A DNA stretch of 64,000 bases from Polytrichum commune (GCA_950295325.1 OX485803.1:67905554-67969553), one strand, 5' to 3'; positions 1-11,143 are shown, numbered from the stretch's first letter. Notes: generated by a model from the letters alone, not told the origin. Made by a program: numbers and translations.

Positions 1-1689
1 CCCCCCCCCCGAGTCCCTAAGACATTAATGTCAAAGCTAAGTGTTCATGCATGTAAATCATTCTCATCTCTAATAACTTATGGAGTTATTTTTATCTCTT
101 TCATGGATTGAATGACCTACGTATTATTCTTCCTCTATTCAATTATATTTCAATATTTCAATTTGAAAGAGTCTCAAGACTTTATGTATTCCTAACCTAC
201 TCCTCGCTAAAGTATCTTTACGAGATTCCACAAACCATTCAATTCATAGAGTACACATGATTTACATGAATTCATTCATTGAAGTGTTTGACCCATTTCC
301 TATTCAAGTTCTCATTTCCGTAAATCTTATGCCATCATTTAGAATTCCCTTTAATCGATGAGGTATGGTTATGGAGATGCAATCTTAATATTGCTCGAGA
401 TTCATGTGGTGCTTGATGTGGCCCACTCGTTGGCCACCTCCTTTGTCATCCTCTCAATATGATTTCGATTCCGATGTCTCCCGCGGCCTTGCATATCACC
501 TTGTACTTCAATATGTTAGTTTCCAAAGTCCTTTCTCTTTAGTTGACCGCTAATTTTGGCTAAGTCCATATGTGTTGCATGCAAAACAACCAACCCCCAC
601 CCAAAAATTTGAGTGGGATAAATGATAACTCTAGTGCCTTTGAGAAGGTCATTCTTGAATTTGTGTTATCGCAAGCATGTGTGTTCATATTAGATGTCGA
701 CTATGAACGTCAAAAATCTTAGCCAATGAAGAGCACATAATGAATCTAGTAATAATATAACTTAAGATACAATTACAAGAATAAACGCTAGGAGAATGAC
801 TTTAAAACCAAGTTATGAAGTGATTCTCAATGCATGGGGGTGAGGGCAAAGCCACAAAGAGATTTATGCTAAAATTGCCTAAATTTTTTTTTATGTTAAA
901 CGATTTATGTTCATTCCTAGTAGTATTTACCTATCCAGTAGGGTTTATTGGGTATGGGAGGTGGGCATGTACCCATTATGCGCGGCAAGTATTATGTGTG
1001 ATGATTTCTAATGGCCAACAACTTTGATGCTTTATAAGTATCCATGGCCGCTTCTTATGTCATGCCATTATTTTCGTTGCCATAATATATGTTATATTTA
1101 AAATTTTGAATTCTTGGAACTCTAATGGTTCATAGTCCAAGAGAAAACAAGAGAACAATCGAACTTGAGTTCATGGGCTAAGGTGAAAGTGGGCCTATTA
1201 TGGATGCTCACGACTTCATCAATAAGGAATTGGAAATCATAGCTATGCTTGATGTCAAGCGCGATTGAGCATCTTACACGCATATTATGAGAATGTGCAA
1301 TTGACTTTGGTATGTTATAATAGGAATCTATGTTACAGAGTAGAATGTTAAAGTATGGAATCTATGTTATAATATGAACCTATTTTAAGCATTATCAATA
1401 CTATTACCATTTATCGATTGAAAGTGATTATTATTATTACTATAAATCACTACTAGTCAGCCATTAGTAATTCATAATTATTAATCACTATTAAAAATTA
1501 TTAATGACTATAATGACCTATGAAGCACTAGCATTCACTATTATTCACTACTAGTCACTATTAGTTACTATTACTGGTAATTACTATTAATCACTATAAA
1601 TCATTTTTACTAATATTACTAATATTACTAATATTAACAATAGAGTGAATATGACAATTTACTAACAATAAAAATAATATCAATCATAC
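1..1689. other. AT-rich non-coding stretch
   Basis: No reading frame here looks coding on either strand. The interval is AT-rich, with short runs of ACTATTA/TCACTA simple sequence from about 1420 onward that lead into the tandem repeat beyond 1690. The first ten bases are all C, which may be the edge of a larger C-rich tract outside the window. I see no tRNA, terminal repeat or protein domain. Confidence 0.5.
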
Positions 1690-1905
1690 TAATATGAGTT
1701 ATCTTAATAAGTACTAATAATGAACTTACTAATATGAGTTATCTTACTAAGTACTGATAATTATCTTACTAATATGCAGTTATCTTACTAATTACTAATA
1801 ATTGTCTTACTAATACTTAGATATCTTACTAAGTACTAATAATTATCTCACTAATACTTAGATATCTTACTAAGTACTAATAATTATCATACCAATAGGG
1901 CGAAC
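1690..1905. repeat. AT-rich tandem repeat, period about 46-47 bp
   Basis: Four to five degenerate copies of a unit containing TTATCTTACTAA, TACTAATAAT and a TACTTAGATAT or ATATGAGTTAT variant follow one another. The spacing of the TATCTTACTAA words gives a period near 46-47 bp. There is no coding potential. It looks like a minisatellite that grew from the simple ACTAAT-rich sequence upstream. Confidence 0.6.
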
Positions 1906-2990
1906 CTTACAAAGTACCAATAATTTTTTATCGCTACGTCCTAATACCATCATACCGCCCATCCCTCCTCAAAACGTACTTTAGCCGCCAAATCGCATAT
2001 CTCTTCGCGTCCCGAGATTGCCTCCATCATGTCCCTTCGTACTAATGAGGCATTATGTGTCATGCGACTTCCACCCGCTCGTCATTATGGCAACATTTCG
2101 CACCCTCTCTCTCCCTCTCTCTCATTCTCCTCTCCCAATTCTTTCTCTCTTTCCTTCACCACTCTCCACTTTTCTGGAATGCTCTTGCAAAACTCTTCTC
2201 CCACAATTCTGAACTTGCTTTGCTTCTCTTCATTCTCTTCATTCTCTTCTCTTCATTCAATTATTGTACTCCTTGTCTTGATTCTCTTCTCAAGAAAACC
2301 CTGGAATAGATTCAGTGTGCATTTTCTTGGAATATGTGATAGTTTCTTGGTGAGCATAGTTGTTTCTTGCTCAATCCAGCATGTGGTAGAGGTGAGATGT
2401 GGAGAAGAGGAAGGCGACCTTGAAGCAAGTGGAGGGAAGTTCCAATCATGAAGAATTGAGAACCCACAAGCTTGTAAGTTTCTGAACTCTTTCAATGTTT
2501 TGCACTCTCTTTCACTCATTTGCTTTCTCTTTCAATTTCATTCTTCCTCTTGCTTGCATTGTTCCTCTTGCATGCATTCTTCCACTTGCTTGCATTTCAA
2601 ATTTCTGGTGCACTAGGGTTTGAATTGCTTGAAGAATTTCAAACCCAGAAATACTAGAGATTTGCATGTGAGTTGTGTGATGCTTGGGTGTGAAGAGTTG
2701 ATTGAAATGTGAGAAAAATGCTCAAATCAGAATGCAAGATGAATGACAAGAGGTTATGTTCATAAAAATGTGAGACCAGATTGCAAGAAGAATGTGAGGG
2801 CAGAATTTACCTATTGAGATGTTTGAGAGTATGAATGTATTGCACATGTAGACATAGTTTGAAACAAATGCTCTTGTGTTTTGTTTTGTGCAGGAAACCA
2901 CATTCGTATTGAAAGAATTTTGACATGGTCCCCCCAAAGAACCCTGGTGAGTGTCCATTACATAAATCCCAGTTTTTCTGTTAGTGTGAA
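1906..2990. other. Non-coding, with a pyrimidine-rich tract at about 2095-2290
   Basis: A CT-rich tract (CTCTCTCCCTCTCTC type) is followed by repeats of TTGCTTGCATT near 2550-2600. A 140-codon open frame at 2029-2451 is low-complexity (Ser, Leu, Phe, Pro) because it runs through the CT tract; I do not regard it as a gene. Such tracts occur in plant leaders and retrotransposon LTRs, but I cannot define LTR ends. Confidence 0.35.
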
Positions 2991-3020
2991 CGCGGTTATC
3001 TGAAAGTGGATATTTGAAGT

Positions 3021-3598
3021 GCCCACAGGTGAACACCCGTGGGCTTTTGCACCCACAAGGTGGAGAGGCCCACGGGTGAACACCCGTGGGCCTCTCCCCC
3101 CATCCGGTTGAATGTGCCCACGGGTGTTCACCCGTGGGCTTTTGCACCCACAAGGTGGAGAGGCCCACGGGTGAACACCCGTGGGCCTTTGCACTCACCA
3201 GGTGGAGAGTCCCACGGGTGAACACCCGTGGGCAGTGGTGATTCTTCACAAGGTCCCTAACATGTCCGTGGTCACATGTCGACATCTTTGTTTTTTTCTG
3301 TTCTTTTTTCCTAATTTTGTACCAACTTGAGGGAGACTTAACTTGTATAGATATTACCGGTTTCGGGGCGGGTTGAGATTTTTTCGCCTTTCAATTCAAT
3401 GTTTTTGGACGTGGACGAGCTTAAACTTTGTGAAAAATCAGCCCTCCCGTGGGCCTCTCCCCTCATCTGGTTGAAAGTGCCCACGGGTGTTCACCCGTGG
3501 GCCTTTGCACTCACCTGGTTAGGAGTGCCCACGGGTGTTCACCCGTGGGCCTTTGCCCTCACCTGGTTAGGAGTGCCCACGGGTGTTCACCCGTGAGC
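3021..3598. repeat. Palindromic minisatellite built on CACGGGTG-TT/AA-CACCCGTG
   Basis: Eight copies of a palindrome lie at 3021, 3067, 3116, 3162, 3211, 3479, 3527 and 3575, with a half copy at 3441. Their spacing is about 47-48 bp. The core CACGGGTGTTCACCCGTG and its reverse complement CACGGGTGAACACCCGTG alternate in the first group; the last three copies share one orientation. Linkers are related (TTTGCACTCACCTGGT, CACAAGGTGGAGAG). At 3067 the symmetry extends outward through GGAGAGG/CCTCTCC, giving arms of about 18 bp. Open frames across this stretch are only translations of the repeat. Confidence 0.9.
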
Positions 3599-4628
3599 CT
3601 TTGCACTCACCTGGGTGGGAGATTTTGTTTGATAAATGTCTTTTTGATTTTCTATGTAGACAAATTTGGTGTGTCTCTGTAAGCATTTGAAGGTTTTAGA
3701 CATAAACATGTGATAGACAGTTGGTGTTTCATTCAGGTACATAGAGGTGTCGAAGTGTTCTCTCATTTGAATTGAGATGGCAAGAACTAAGCAAACAACC
3801 CGTAAAGGTATAACCACAATACCTATGTGCACGTCAATGTTATATGAGTTATAGAATCCGTGATAATATTGGGCTATGCTGAGTACTTACATGTGCATTG
3901 TCTTCTGCAGTATCGGGAGGTGTGGGCTGTGAGCCCAAAAGGGTGCCCACATTTAGTCTTAGACCCTTGAAACGTTAGTTGATGCACTTTGAAGTAGCAT
4001 GTTACTTCACAAAAATATAAAAAGAGTGAAATGTTAGTCTTAGAAGTACCATGTTGTAAGAGGCTAGGATGTGAGTTGTTATTGTGTTTTTACCTTCGGA
4101 AGGATTTGAGTGAATGAGGATAGGTAAGGAGAACTTGGATTGAGTAGTTAGTGAGTAGGCTAGTACAAATGGATGGAGACAACCAAAGTGACTCAAGAGG
4201 CAAGTGCATTCGAATTGGGATGAATGGAGGATCACATGGAGCGCACAAGTGGACCACCTCATCATGGCCACTTAATGGGGAAGGCCCAAGGAAGAATGCA
4301 AGGTGGAGGATAAGCAAATTCTCAAAGCACCAATCAAATCACGAGTTAAGCATCGTGGTTTGAATTAAGTGGTGAGCGACGATTTGGAAAAGTAAGGGGA
4401 GAAAGTTATGGCGGCGGAAAGCGAAGGAGGCTAAGTTTGGGTTGAAGCATCCCAAGTTTGGTAAAGTGTGGTAGGTAGAAAGCCAAGGCTAGTTAAATGT
4501 TCGAATTAGGATCCTTGTTGATCATTTGAGGGAGGAAGGCTTAGAAGATAGGATTGGCGCCTACTAAGTAGGAGGAAATCTCAAGGGCTTATCGTGAGCC
4601 TTGAGGGTGCTCACCCCCTCAAGCTTAC

Positions 4629-4635
4629 TATATAA
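4629..4635 (+). promoter_or_regulatory. Possible TATA box (TATATAA)
   Basis: TATATAA is followed within about 30 bp by a CT-rich tract (CCTCATTCTTCCCTCACTC) of the kind that surrounds plant start sites. It lies about 1.1 kb upstream of the first candidate exon of the ParB/methylase-like gene. Position and composition are the only support, and TATA-like words are common in AT-rich DNA. Confidence 0.2.
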
Positions 4636-5156
4636 TCCCTCATTCTTCCCTCACTCATCCTCTCTTTCCTTTGTGCTCCAAGGCACCCCACGAGTTATAA
4701 GTGTGGGTGTGGGAAGCCATATTGGAGCACATGTGTGTGCTTAGTTTTTAGTTTGAGAGCCAAGGCTTGTTAGCCTTGAAGAGGGCTTGACCTCTTGGTA
4801 GAATTAGTGTTGACGTGAAGGATTTTAAAGTTAATTCATGATTCCAATTTGTGGTACTTAAAGTTCATGTTTTGAATACACGTGGTTGCAAGTTCCATGT
4901 TTAAGAGTTGAGCACTTGATGTTGTGATGAGTGCAAAAATATACTTGTGTGGATTAGTTAGTCTTAGTGAAGTTAGGAAATTCTCTCTCCCCCTCTCCTC
5001 TCTAGGATTTTAGGATTTTAGGATTAGAGAAGAATTGTGTGATTAGAAAGGGGTTGTTAGTAGAATTAGGGAAATTAGGTAGGAAGATTAGTTAAGGGCT
5101 TGAATAATTAGTGAGGTAGTTGGGGATTACAACTACAAAGTTGTGGGTTTATGAAG

Positions 5157-5460
5157 GAGCTGGGTTTATGAAGGAGCTGGGTTTATGAAGGAGCTGGGTT
5201 TGTTTAGTTAGAAAGTAAAGAGCTGGGTTTATGAAGGACCTGGGTTTGTTTAGTTAGAAGCTAAGGAGCTGGGTTCATGAAGGAGCTGGGTTTATGAAGG
5301 AGCTGGGTTTGTTTAGTTAGAAGCTAAGAAGCTGGGTTTATGAAGGAGCTGGGTTTGTTTAGTTAGAAGCTAAGAAGCTGGGTTTATGAAGGAGCTGGGT
5401 TTATGAAGGAGCTAGGTTTATGTAATTAGAAAGTAAAGAGATGGGTTCATGAAGGAGCTT
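5157..5460. repeat. Tandem repeat of GAGCTGGGTTTATGAAG units
   Basis: Units of GAGCTGGGTTTATGAAG(GA), about 19 bp, alternate with a longer unit that adds TTTGTTTAGTTAGAAGCTAA. The result is a two-level tandem array of roughly 300 bp. The copies are close in sequence, so the array is probably young. It lies upstream of the candidate first exon of the ParB/methylase-like gene. Confidence 0.8.
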
Positions 5461-5739
5461 AGTAGATAGCCTACCTAATTAGCTCATAGACAAGTAGTTA
5501 GTTACATTATGCTAGTTAGTGTTATGTGTGGCTTTCACAAGTAAATGTATTTGAGATTGACTATAGAGAATAGTGTTTTTTTTAACACTTGCATCCTCTC
5601 TTTAAAAATAAACCACGTGCACAAATTAATGGAGAATGTGGAGCACTCTCGCGATGGCAAGACAAAGGAAGCAAAGACCAAAGGTGCGAGGGAGAGATTG
5701 ACATAAGTCACATAAGTATTTCTTAATACTTAAAGGCTT

Positions 5740-5952
5740 ATGTACGGTATGGAGACACCAAGTGAGACCTCTTATAGTAGCGATACGGAATACACAAGTG
5801 ATAGTTCAAGTGGTAGTATAGAGTCAACGGCACGGACTCCATTTAGGAGAGGGATATCCTTAAGGGCTTGTGTAGCTAAAGCGGCCGGATGGACGTTAGA
5901 AGCAAACAAAGACAAAATAGCACCCGAGCATAAGGAGGTTAAAATAACATAG
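5740..5952 (+). CDS. Candidate upstream exon, Ser/Thr-rich, function unknown
   Basis: An open frame of 70 codons is rich in Ser, Thr and acidic residues at its N-terminal half (repeated SD, TS and SS pairs) and basic or mixed after that. Composition and codon use look more like coding DNA than the flanks do. A possible donor (GAG|GTTAAA) occurs near its end. It sits about 200 bp before the large ParB/methylase-like frame, on the same strand, so it may be that gene's first exon. I recognise no domain, and no phase-consistent splice into the next frame is clear, so it could be a small independent or spurious ORF. Confidence 0.3.
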   Translation: MYGMETPSETSYSSDTEYTSDSSSGSIESTARTPFRRGISLRACVAKAAGWTLEANKDKIAPEHKEVKIT

Positions 5953-6154
5953 TTAACTTGTGCATTCTCCACATACGTATTGAAATTGTACATTGAGTTG
6001 TTAAAAGTGAAATTCCAGTTAAATCCAAGACCACTTGAAGGGTGAACCTTGCACTATGGACTCATCCAAGTCCAAATCCAATACCGCGGAGGAATGTGAG
6101 CCCAAACCCACTACTCGGACTACGGACGCTTAAGGGTGGGGGGTTTGGCCTCAC

Positions 6155-7444
6155 ATGGGCAGATGGGTGAATTACGATGTTGAAGTTTTGGGCCCAGATT
6201 TGCAATGGTTCATGCAGTATAGTGGTTTCGGAGAGACAACGGTGCTCTCGCTTTATACGAGGACTGGGCCCAATTCTACATGGAGAAAGTACATGAAGGC
6301 AAAACATGTACTGGACATTCAAGCGGATGGGAGCCGGGTATTGATAATGTGCAAGTCGCCTGAACGGAAGAAGGACTTCAAGGTTGCAGCACTCGTGGAG
6401 ACTTTCTCATATGCGGATGTGAATGAAGAGCTCAACAATGAGGGAGAGAACATCCGCTTATTGAACGGTGATTTCCTCACCTATTGTATACTATATTGCG
6501 AGACCAATGTGCACACGAAGTCCGTGGAGGAGAGGTCAGTAATGATCGAGCAGGACTACAAGTCTGCTCTAGCACGAGTGAAGGTTATAGTTGAGGAGGC
6601 AAAGGCGGCAAGGTTGGAAGCATCTTTGAAGAAGAAGGAAATCCGCGATGGCAAGAGGAAGGATCTTGCTGATGTACGTGCCACCTCGTCTAGGAAGAAG
6701 ACGAGACCCGATGAAGGACAACCACTGATTGTCGAAGACACTGACGGCCAGGATGTTGTCTCCAAGAGAGGCAAGAAGAAAACACCCGAGGATAGTCCAT
6801 TTCTTGAACTCGAGAAGATTCCCAAGCGATCAATGCATGGGCCTCCAGACAAATCGGTTGGAGACAGGTTGATGGATATGGAGTTGTTCAAGAACAAGTA
6901 CCAAAGGGTGTGGATATTCGGTGAAGGCGTGAATGGCTATGTCAATATTGACAATATAGAGCGGGAAGATGCAGGGTATAATTGCCGACCCATATCCGAG
7001 GCGCATTTGAAGGAGATCAAGACATGGTTATTCAACTATGCCTTCATTCCGAAGATTCATCCCAACTTCTTGACAATCATTCCTTCGGATAGGTGAACTA
7101 AACCATTCAATTTTGAGGAGGTGAAGGACAAATCGTTCCACGTGGTAAATGGACAGCACACGTTAGCAGCCTGTCTGGAATATGTGAATGACCCTAGCAG
7201 CACAGATGAGGTGAAGAGGTTTTTCTCGAAATGGCCTTGTAATGTGGTCTGGGCCCCTGAAGGTGATGACGACCCTCTGTTCCATCTCTCTGGTGTTCTG
7301 AACCTGGATAGTGAGTACAAGAAGCACTTTCCATCATTTACGGAGTGCATTCAGCACGCTAGGAAGACCTGGATTAGGCGAGGAAGACCTGACCGAACTG
7401 TACGCGAGAAGGCCAGCAACATGGAAGCTTTTAAGAAGTGGAAG
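6155..7444 (+). CDS. Exon 1 of the fusion gene: N-terminal region and ParB-like domain, with internal TGA
   Basis: The ATG at 6155 begins a region with no recognised domain, a charged Lys/Glu helix-like stretch (codons about 130-175) and a Lys/Arg-rich patch. Around codons 278-296 comes a segment with C-R-P-I-S-E-x-H-L-x-E-I-K. After about 35 codons come V-V-N-G-Q-H-T-L-A-A (near codons 330-339). This pair matches the ParB/DGQHR plan, in which a helix after an N-x-R motif is followed by an I-x-G-x-x-R/H-x-x-A strand-helix. The TGA at 7094-7096 lies between the two halves; the same frame continues open on both sides, so it looks like a nonsense mutation (CGA to TGA would fit). The exon ends at a GTATTT donor in phase 0. 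Confidence 0.55.
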
Positions 7445-7489
7445 GTATTTTTCAAACCTGTGACTTTTGAATTTCTCATTTCTGTGACT

Positions 7490-7511
7490 CCCACGGGTGT
7501 TCACCCGTGGG
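7490..7511. repeat. Palindrome copy in intron 1
   Basis: A perfect 22-bp palindrome in the TT orientation, arms CCCACGGGTG/CACCCGTGGG. It lies 45 bp inside the 150-bp first intron of the fusion gene. Confidence 0.9.
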
Positions 7512-7594
7512 CGACTATCATGTTGTTGGTGATTGCTAGAAATACATGGAGGTTTTTTTCATAGAGATTGATACATTGCCGGTGTTTGATACAG

Positions 7595-8857
7595 GCATTT
7601 ATTACGTGCATCATGTGGACGTTCCGCGTGGAGAAGGAGACCAACCTGATCATGGAGCATGTCTTGCCTGTATTGAGCGATGACATATGGAGGAAGTGGG
7701 AGCGGATATTCAAGGATTACGAGAGTGGTGACTATGTAGACCCGAAGACCGAAGCTCTTATGAAAGAGACAAAGGGGTTTAAGTCGAAGAAGGTGGTCAA
7801 GAACGACCTGAAACAATTTCGGGGCTTGACAGAGATGGAGCTCGACATGGCAGCGAATCAAATCCTCACCACCAGAGATGGAGAGGAGCACCCTCGACAT
7901 ACCTTGAAGACTGTGCGCGATTGGGCGATGAACAGGAAAAAGAAGAATGAAACTTATATCGCGATGGCACAGTGTCTAGACCCGACTCCATTGTACATTG
8001 TCCACGTCGATCAGAAAGAGACCATTGATCGTGATTGTTGGAGAGTATGGAAGTATGCGAATAAGTTTGGTAAACTCCAGCGAGAACGACTTGTAGACTT
8101 GCTTGGAGCGGAGTACCTTCTTGGCGCTATGAACCCCACAAGGAAGAGAGTACCTATTCCGGACCGGTTTAAAGAAGGAGTGAGGAACATTTTAGGTACA
8201 CATAACACCGAGGTTACACCCGAGCATGTCGTGTTGTCTATTGACAACAACTACAAGATCAGTGGTGGGACAGTGCTTGCACCAGTCCTGCACGCGTACA
8301 TGGACACAAGGTTTCTCCCCGGAGTCCAGGCGGGAAAAGACACTGGGGGGCGTGTGAAGGAGTGTATGGATTCCACTCTGCAAGGTCTTCGTCGTGATTT
8401 CCCAGGCATTTTAAACTCCCCCCAATTGTGGACTGTGATTTCAGAATATCCGGATCGGCATTTCATTCACAATGCGCTGAAGGCGCACCTTCCGAGCAAC
8501 GCCAGATTTTGTAACGCCTTATACCATGGCACTAAAGAGGAGAAAATTGCATCTCGCGATTGCTTCTTCGAATCAAATGCTCTTCGGGTTACAAACTGCA
8601 TTTTTCCCAATAGGGGCGAATCAAGTTCGGAGGTGGTTGTGCGGCTCTGTGGAGGCCGGAAGATGTTGGACGTCCATGACCCGGGGCGATATAAACGTTA
8701 TTCAGTGAAAAGGGCGTATTCCAATGAGGAGGCCAAGTGTTTATTCAAGGGGGAGTTGAGGATGCAGACCTACATAGATATCATCAAGCCTTCATGTCTT
8801 GAGGGGTCTTCTTTTCTCAATATTTGTGGAGGCAATAAGGCGCACATAGTGGCACAT
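7595..8857 (+). CDS. Exon 2 of the fusion gene: middle region and start of methylase motif I
   Basis: The exon begins after a TTTGATACAG acceptor in phase 0 and ends at CAT|GTAAGT. Its 421 codons contain no stop. The first 250 codons are charged and mostly helical in character, with no domain I can name. The last 25 codons contain S-S-F-L-N-I-C-G-G-N. Joined across the intron to exon 3, this resembles the terminal SAM-binding segment of N4/N6 DNA methylases (hydrophobic-D-x-F-x-G-x-G, then A-x-x-L-G-x-x, then a strand and A-K-x-R/K). The Asp and one Gly of that motif are not conserved, and I see no D/N/S-P-P-Y/W catalytic motif, so activity is doubtful. Confidence 0.5.
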
Positions 8858-8960
8858 GTAAGTAATGAGCATATTTTCCCCTAAGTGGTTCTTGAATTTC
8901 TGAATATTATCGTTGGTTTGGATGGTGTTTTGGATAACCTAACCATAAACCAGGTTGGGA

Positions 8961-8986
8961 GGCCCACGGGTGAACACCCGTGGGCC
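8961..8986. repeat. Palindrome copy in intron 2
   Basis: The 26-bp palindrome has GGCCCACGGGTG-AA-type arms in the AA orientation, and symmetry continues one more pair (A/T). It is in the 299-bp second intron, about 100 bp from the donor. Confidence 0.9.
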
Positions 8987-9156
8987 TAGACATCCACCTG
9001 CTTTATATCCACCTGGTTGATAGCCACCTTCTCGATAGCTTTCCTAACAATTAGTTGGTTGACAAATAGTTGGGACTATTGGTTTAATTCTATTCGCTTT
9101 TGGATGTAGACTAATTTGATTGAGAAGTTATTTATCTCATGCCTTGGTTTTTGCAG

Positions 9157-10935
9157 GCATTGGGTATGAAGGTGTTGAATATTGTGCCGGCAGAGATGCT
9201 AGAGGTGGCGAAGACGAAGATGATTGCCGCAGTTGACTGGAGCATACAAAGGTGGAATGATGAAGGAAAATTCGCTGCCCAGGATTTGGAAGAGGAAGAA
9301 GGGCGTATCGATGTGGATTCCATCATTGAGCGCGAGATTGGAAGAAAGCGTGCGAATGACACAAATGAAGAGGACGTAGAAGAGGAGGAGGAGGAAGAGG
9401 TGGAGGAGGAAGATGACCCAGTTGTTGTCCTAGGGGAGTCTGCGGAGGAAGAGGAAGTGGCCGACGAAGAGGAAGAGGAAGAGGAAGAGGAAGAGGAAGA
9501 AGAGGTCATGGACGACGCACTGGCGGAGGCCATGGCTGAGGTCATGGCAGAGGTGGAGGAGGAGGCCTTCAATTACAAGGCGTCAGCCATGGCGGAGGCC
9601 TCTTTGGAGGCCATGTCCCCGGAGCAGGTTCCCCACGGGTGTTCACCCGTGGGGGAGGGGGAGGGGGAGGGGGAGGGTGAGGAGGAGCGGCAAGAGGATG
9701 CTTCCAACTTAGAGGAAGTTGGTCGTCCACAAGCCGAGCACAGTGTCCATCACCCTGTGGGATCTTTCTCGTCTGGGATCCCATCTACACCCGGCCGCGG
9801 GTTTGCACAGTTTGACACATCTAGACGAAGTCAAGAACAACTAGATGTTCAACCTATGGAAGAATATGAGGAGGATGAGCGTCCGCAGTCAGCTAATCCT
9901 GCTGCAAGGTCTGCATCGAAACCGACTGCAAGAAAGAAAATGAAAGCTCCTCGAAGGGGAAGGTCATCTCTACGTCCTGCTAGAGTTGGAGATCACTCGC
10001 GGTCTTCGGAGGCAACGGAGCATTCTGGTCTTTATCGCGAGGTTGAATCTGGCCAAGCGGATGTTCCGCGGGATGCAATCATGTCTGAAGCTGTGCATGT
10101 TGAAGGGACAAACACAGATTTGAACGTCAGCTCACCTGTTGAGGACGTTGCCGCTGCCGTTCTCGAGGTGCTAGGACATGGGCGATCAAATCGTGATTCA
10201 CCTGGTGTTGTGGTTGCAGAAGAGCCTACTGTAGCGGCACCATCCAATGAAGCAGAGGAGGTTATTCGAACCGAAGTCATATGCTTGGATAGTGATGACG
10301 ATGTGCCCGAAAGATGCGTAGAACTAGACGTGAGGGTGAAGGTGAGAGATCGAGTTCCACATCGGGTTCGGGGGACGTTTGCTGACTACATGACGGATGA
10401 TTCCGAGGATGAGGATTATGGGAAGCCTGGGTACAACAGAGTGAAACTCTACTTTGTTGATGACCCTCACCCGGTGTTTGTTGGGAGACCTGACATGGGC
10501 AAGGAATCGGATGGGAAGGACAAGGTGCATTTTGCCCCATTTGTGGACAAATACTTGGTAGATGTGCCCGAGAACGTGCGATTGAATCTTGCGCATTTGT
10601 ACAAGTCGTACGACTATCACAAGATGTTCGCTTATCTCTCCACACCAGCGTTTTGTGAAGCAGTGAAGGTGAAACATATTCTTCATGCCGCTGCATTAAA
10701 GAAAATGAGAAAGAGATGGACAGCGTTCGAAGCTCCCAAACATCGTGATGAACGAGGTCAATTCGCGGGGTCCTCGGCCGCTCAAGCCGGCAGTGTTGTG
10801 GACTCTACGTTGGAGATCATTGACATTACTGGAGTGCCAGAGTCTCCAAGGAGGGAAGTCGATGTTGCAGTTGCGGAGTCCTCAAGCCCTCATGTCGAAC
10901 GTGTTGCTGAGGGTCAACCGGCATCGTCCGAAATG
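9157..10935 (+). CDS. Exon 3 of the fusion gene: methylase-like tail and acidic low-complexity region
   Basis: The exon starts after TTTTTGCAG in phase 0 and ends at ATG|GTAATA. Codons 852-880 finish the methylase-like motif (A-L-G-M-K-V-L-N-I, then E-V-A-K-T-K). A glutamate-rich stretch follows (about 9290-9510), with uninterrupted Glu runs encoded by GAG/GAA, then a Gly-Glu run from GAGGGG repeats beside an in-frame palindrome copy at 9631-9654. The rest is acidic or serine-rich and probably disordered, apart from a more structured segment near 10400-10740 (Y-N-R-V-K-L-Y-F-V-D and following) rich in hydrophobic and charged residues. No domain is recognised there. Antisense open frames over this exon are shadows of the GAG repeats. 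Confidence 0.55.
9631..9654. repeat. Palindrome copy inside a coding exon
   Basis: A 24-bp perfect palindrome (CCCCACGGGTG/CACCCGTGGGG, TT orientation) lies in the reading frame of exon 3. It is translated as P-H-G-C-S-P-V-G without shifting the frame. It sits at the edge of a GGGGAG repeat. Confidence 0.9.
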
Positions 10936-11021
10936 GTAATACATACTCCCTTTCCAATGCTATATTGTGTTTGGCGGTGGAAGCAAACTCGTCAAGATTT
11001 CTAAAAGTGTCTTTGCAACAG

Positions 11022-11112
11022 GTGTTGGTTGCGGCAGAACGGGATGTCATTCCACCGAGTTCTCATGACGACCCTGCACATGGTGGGGATCCCCCCCTAA
11101 GCCAAGCTCAAG
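11022..11112 (+). CDS. Exon 4 of the fusion gene (small linker exon)
   Basis: The exon lies between TTTGCAACAG and the donor CAAG|GTATCA. It is 91 bp long, enters in phase 0 and leaves in phase 1. It encodes a Pro/Asp/His-rich linker with no domain. The 86-bp intron before it is the only one of the first four introns without a palindrome copy. The exon is accepted because its phase fits both neighbours; it is short enough that chance remains possible. Confidence 0.4.
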
Positions 11113-11143
11113 GTATCATATATAGTGTTATTTGAATGCAATT

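Noticed and set aside
2029..2451. 140-codon open frame in the CT-rich tract
   Set aside because: Low complexity, overlaps other similar-length frames, no domain or splice context.
2722..3285. 187-codon minus-strand open frame
   Set aside because: Most of it is translation of the palindromic minisatellite, readable in several frames on both strands.
3021..3598. CRISPR-like appearance of regularly spaced palindromic repeats
   Set aside because: Repeats are near-perfect palindromes of 18-26 bp with similar, not unique, linkers, and copies alternate in orientation. The window is plant nuclear DNA with no cas genes. It is a minisatellite.
7092..7153. A 62-bp intron that would remove the TGA
   Set aside because: GT and AG exist, but removing this piece would delete the V-V-N-G-Q part of the ParB-like motif, so a nonsense mutation is the simpler reading.
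9132..9572. Poly-Ser minus-strand frame
   Set aside because: Antisense of the GAG/GAA repeats in exon 3 of the fusion gene.
10277..10696. Minus-strand frames of 120-139 codons
   Set aside because: Antisense to exon 3, which has the better reading phase and splice context.
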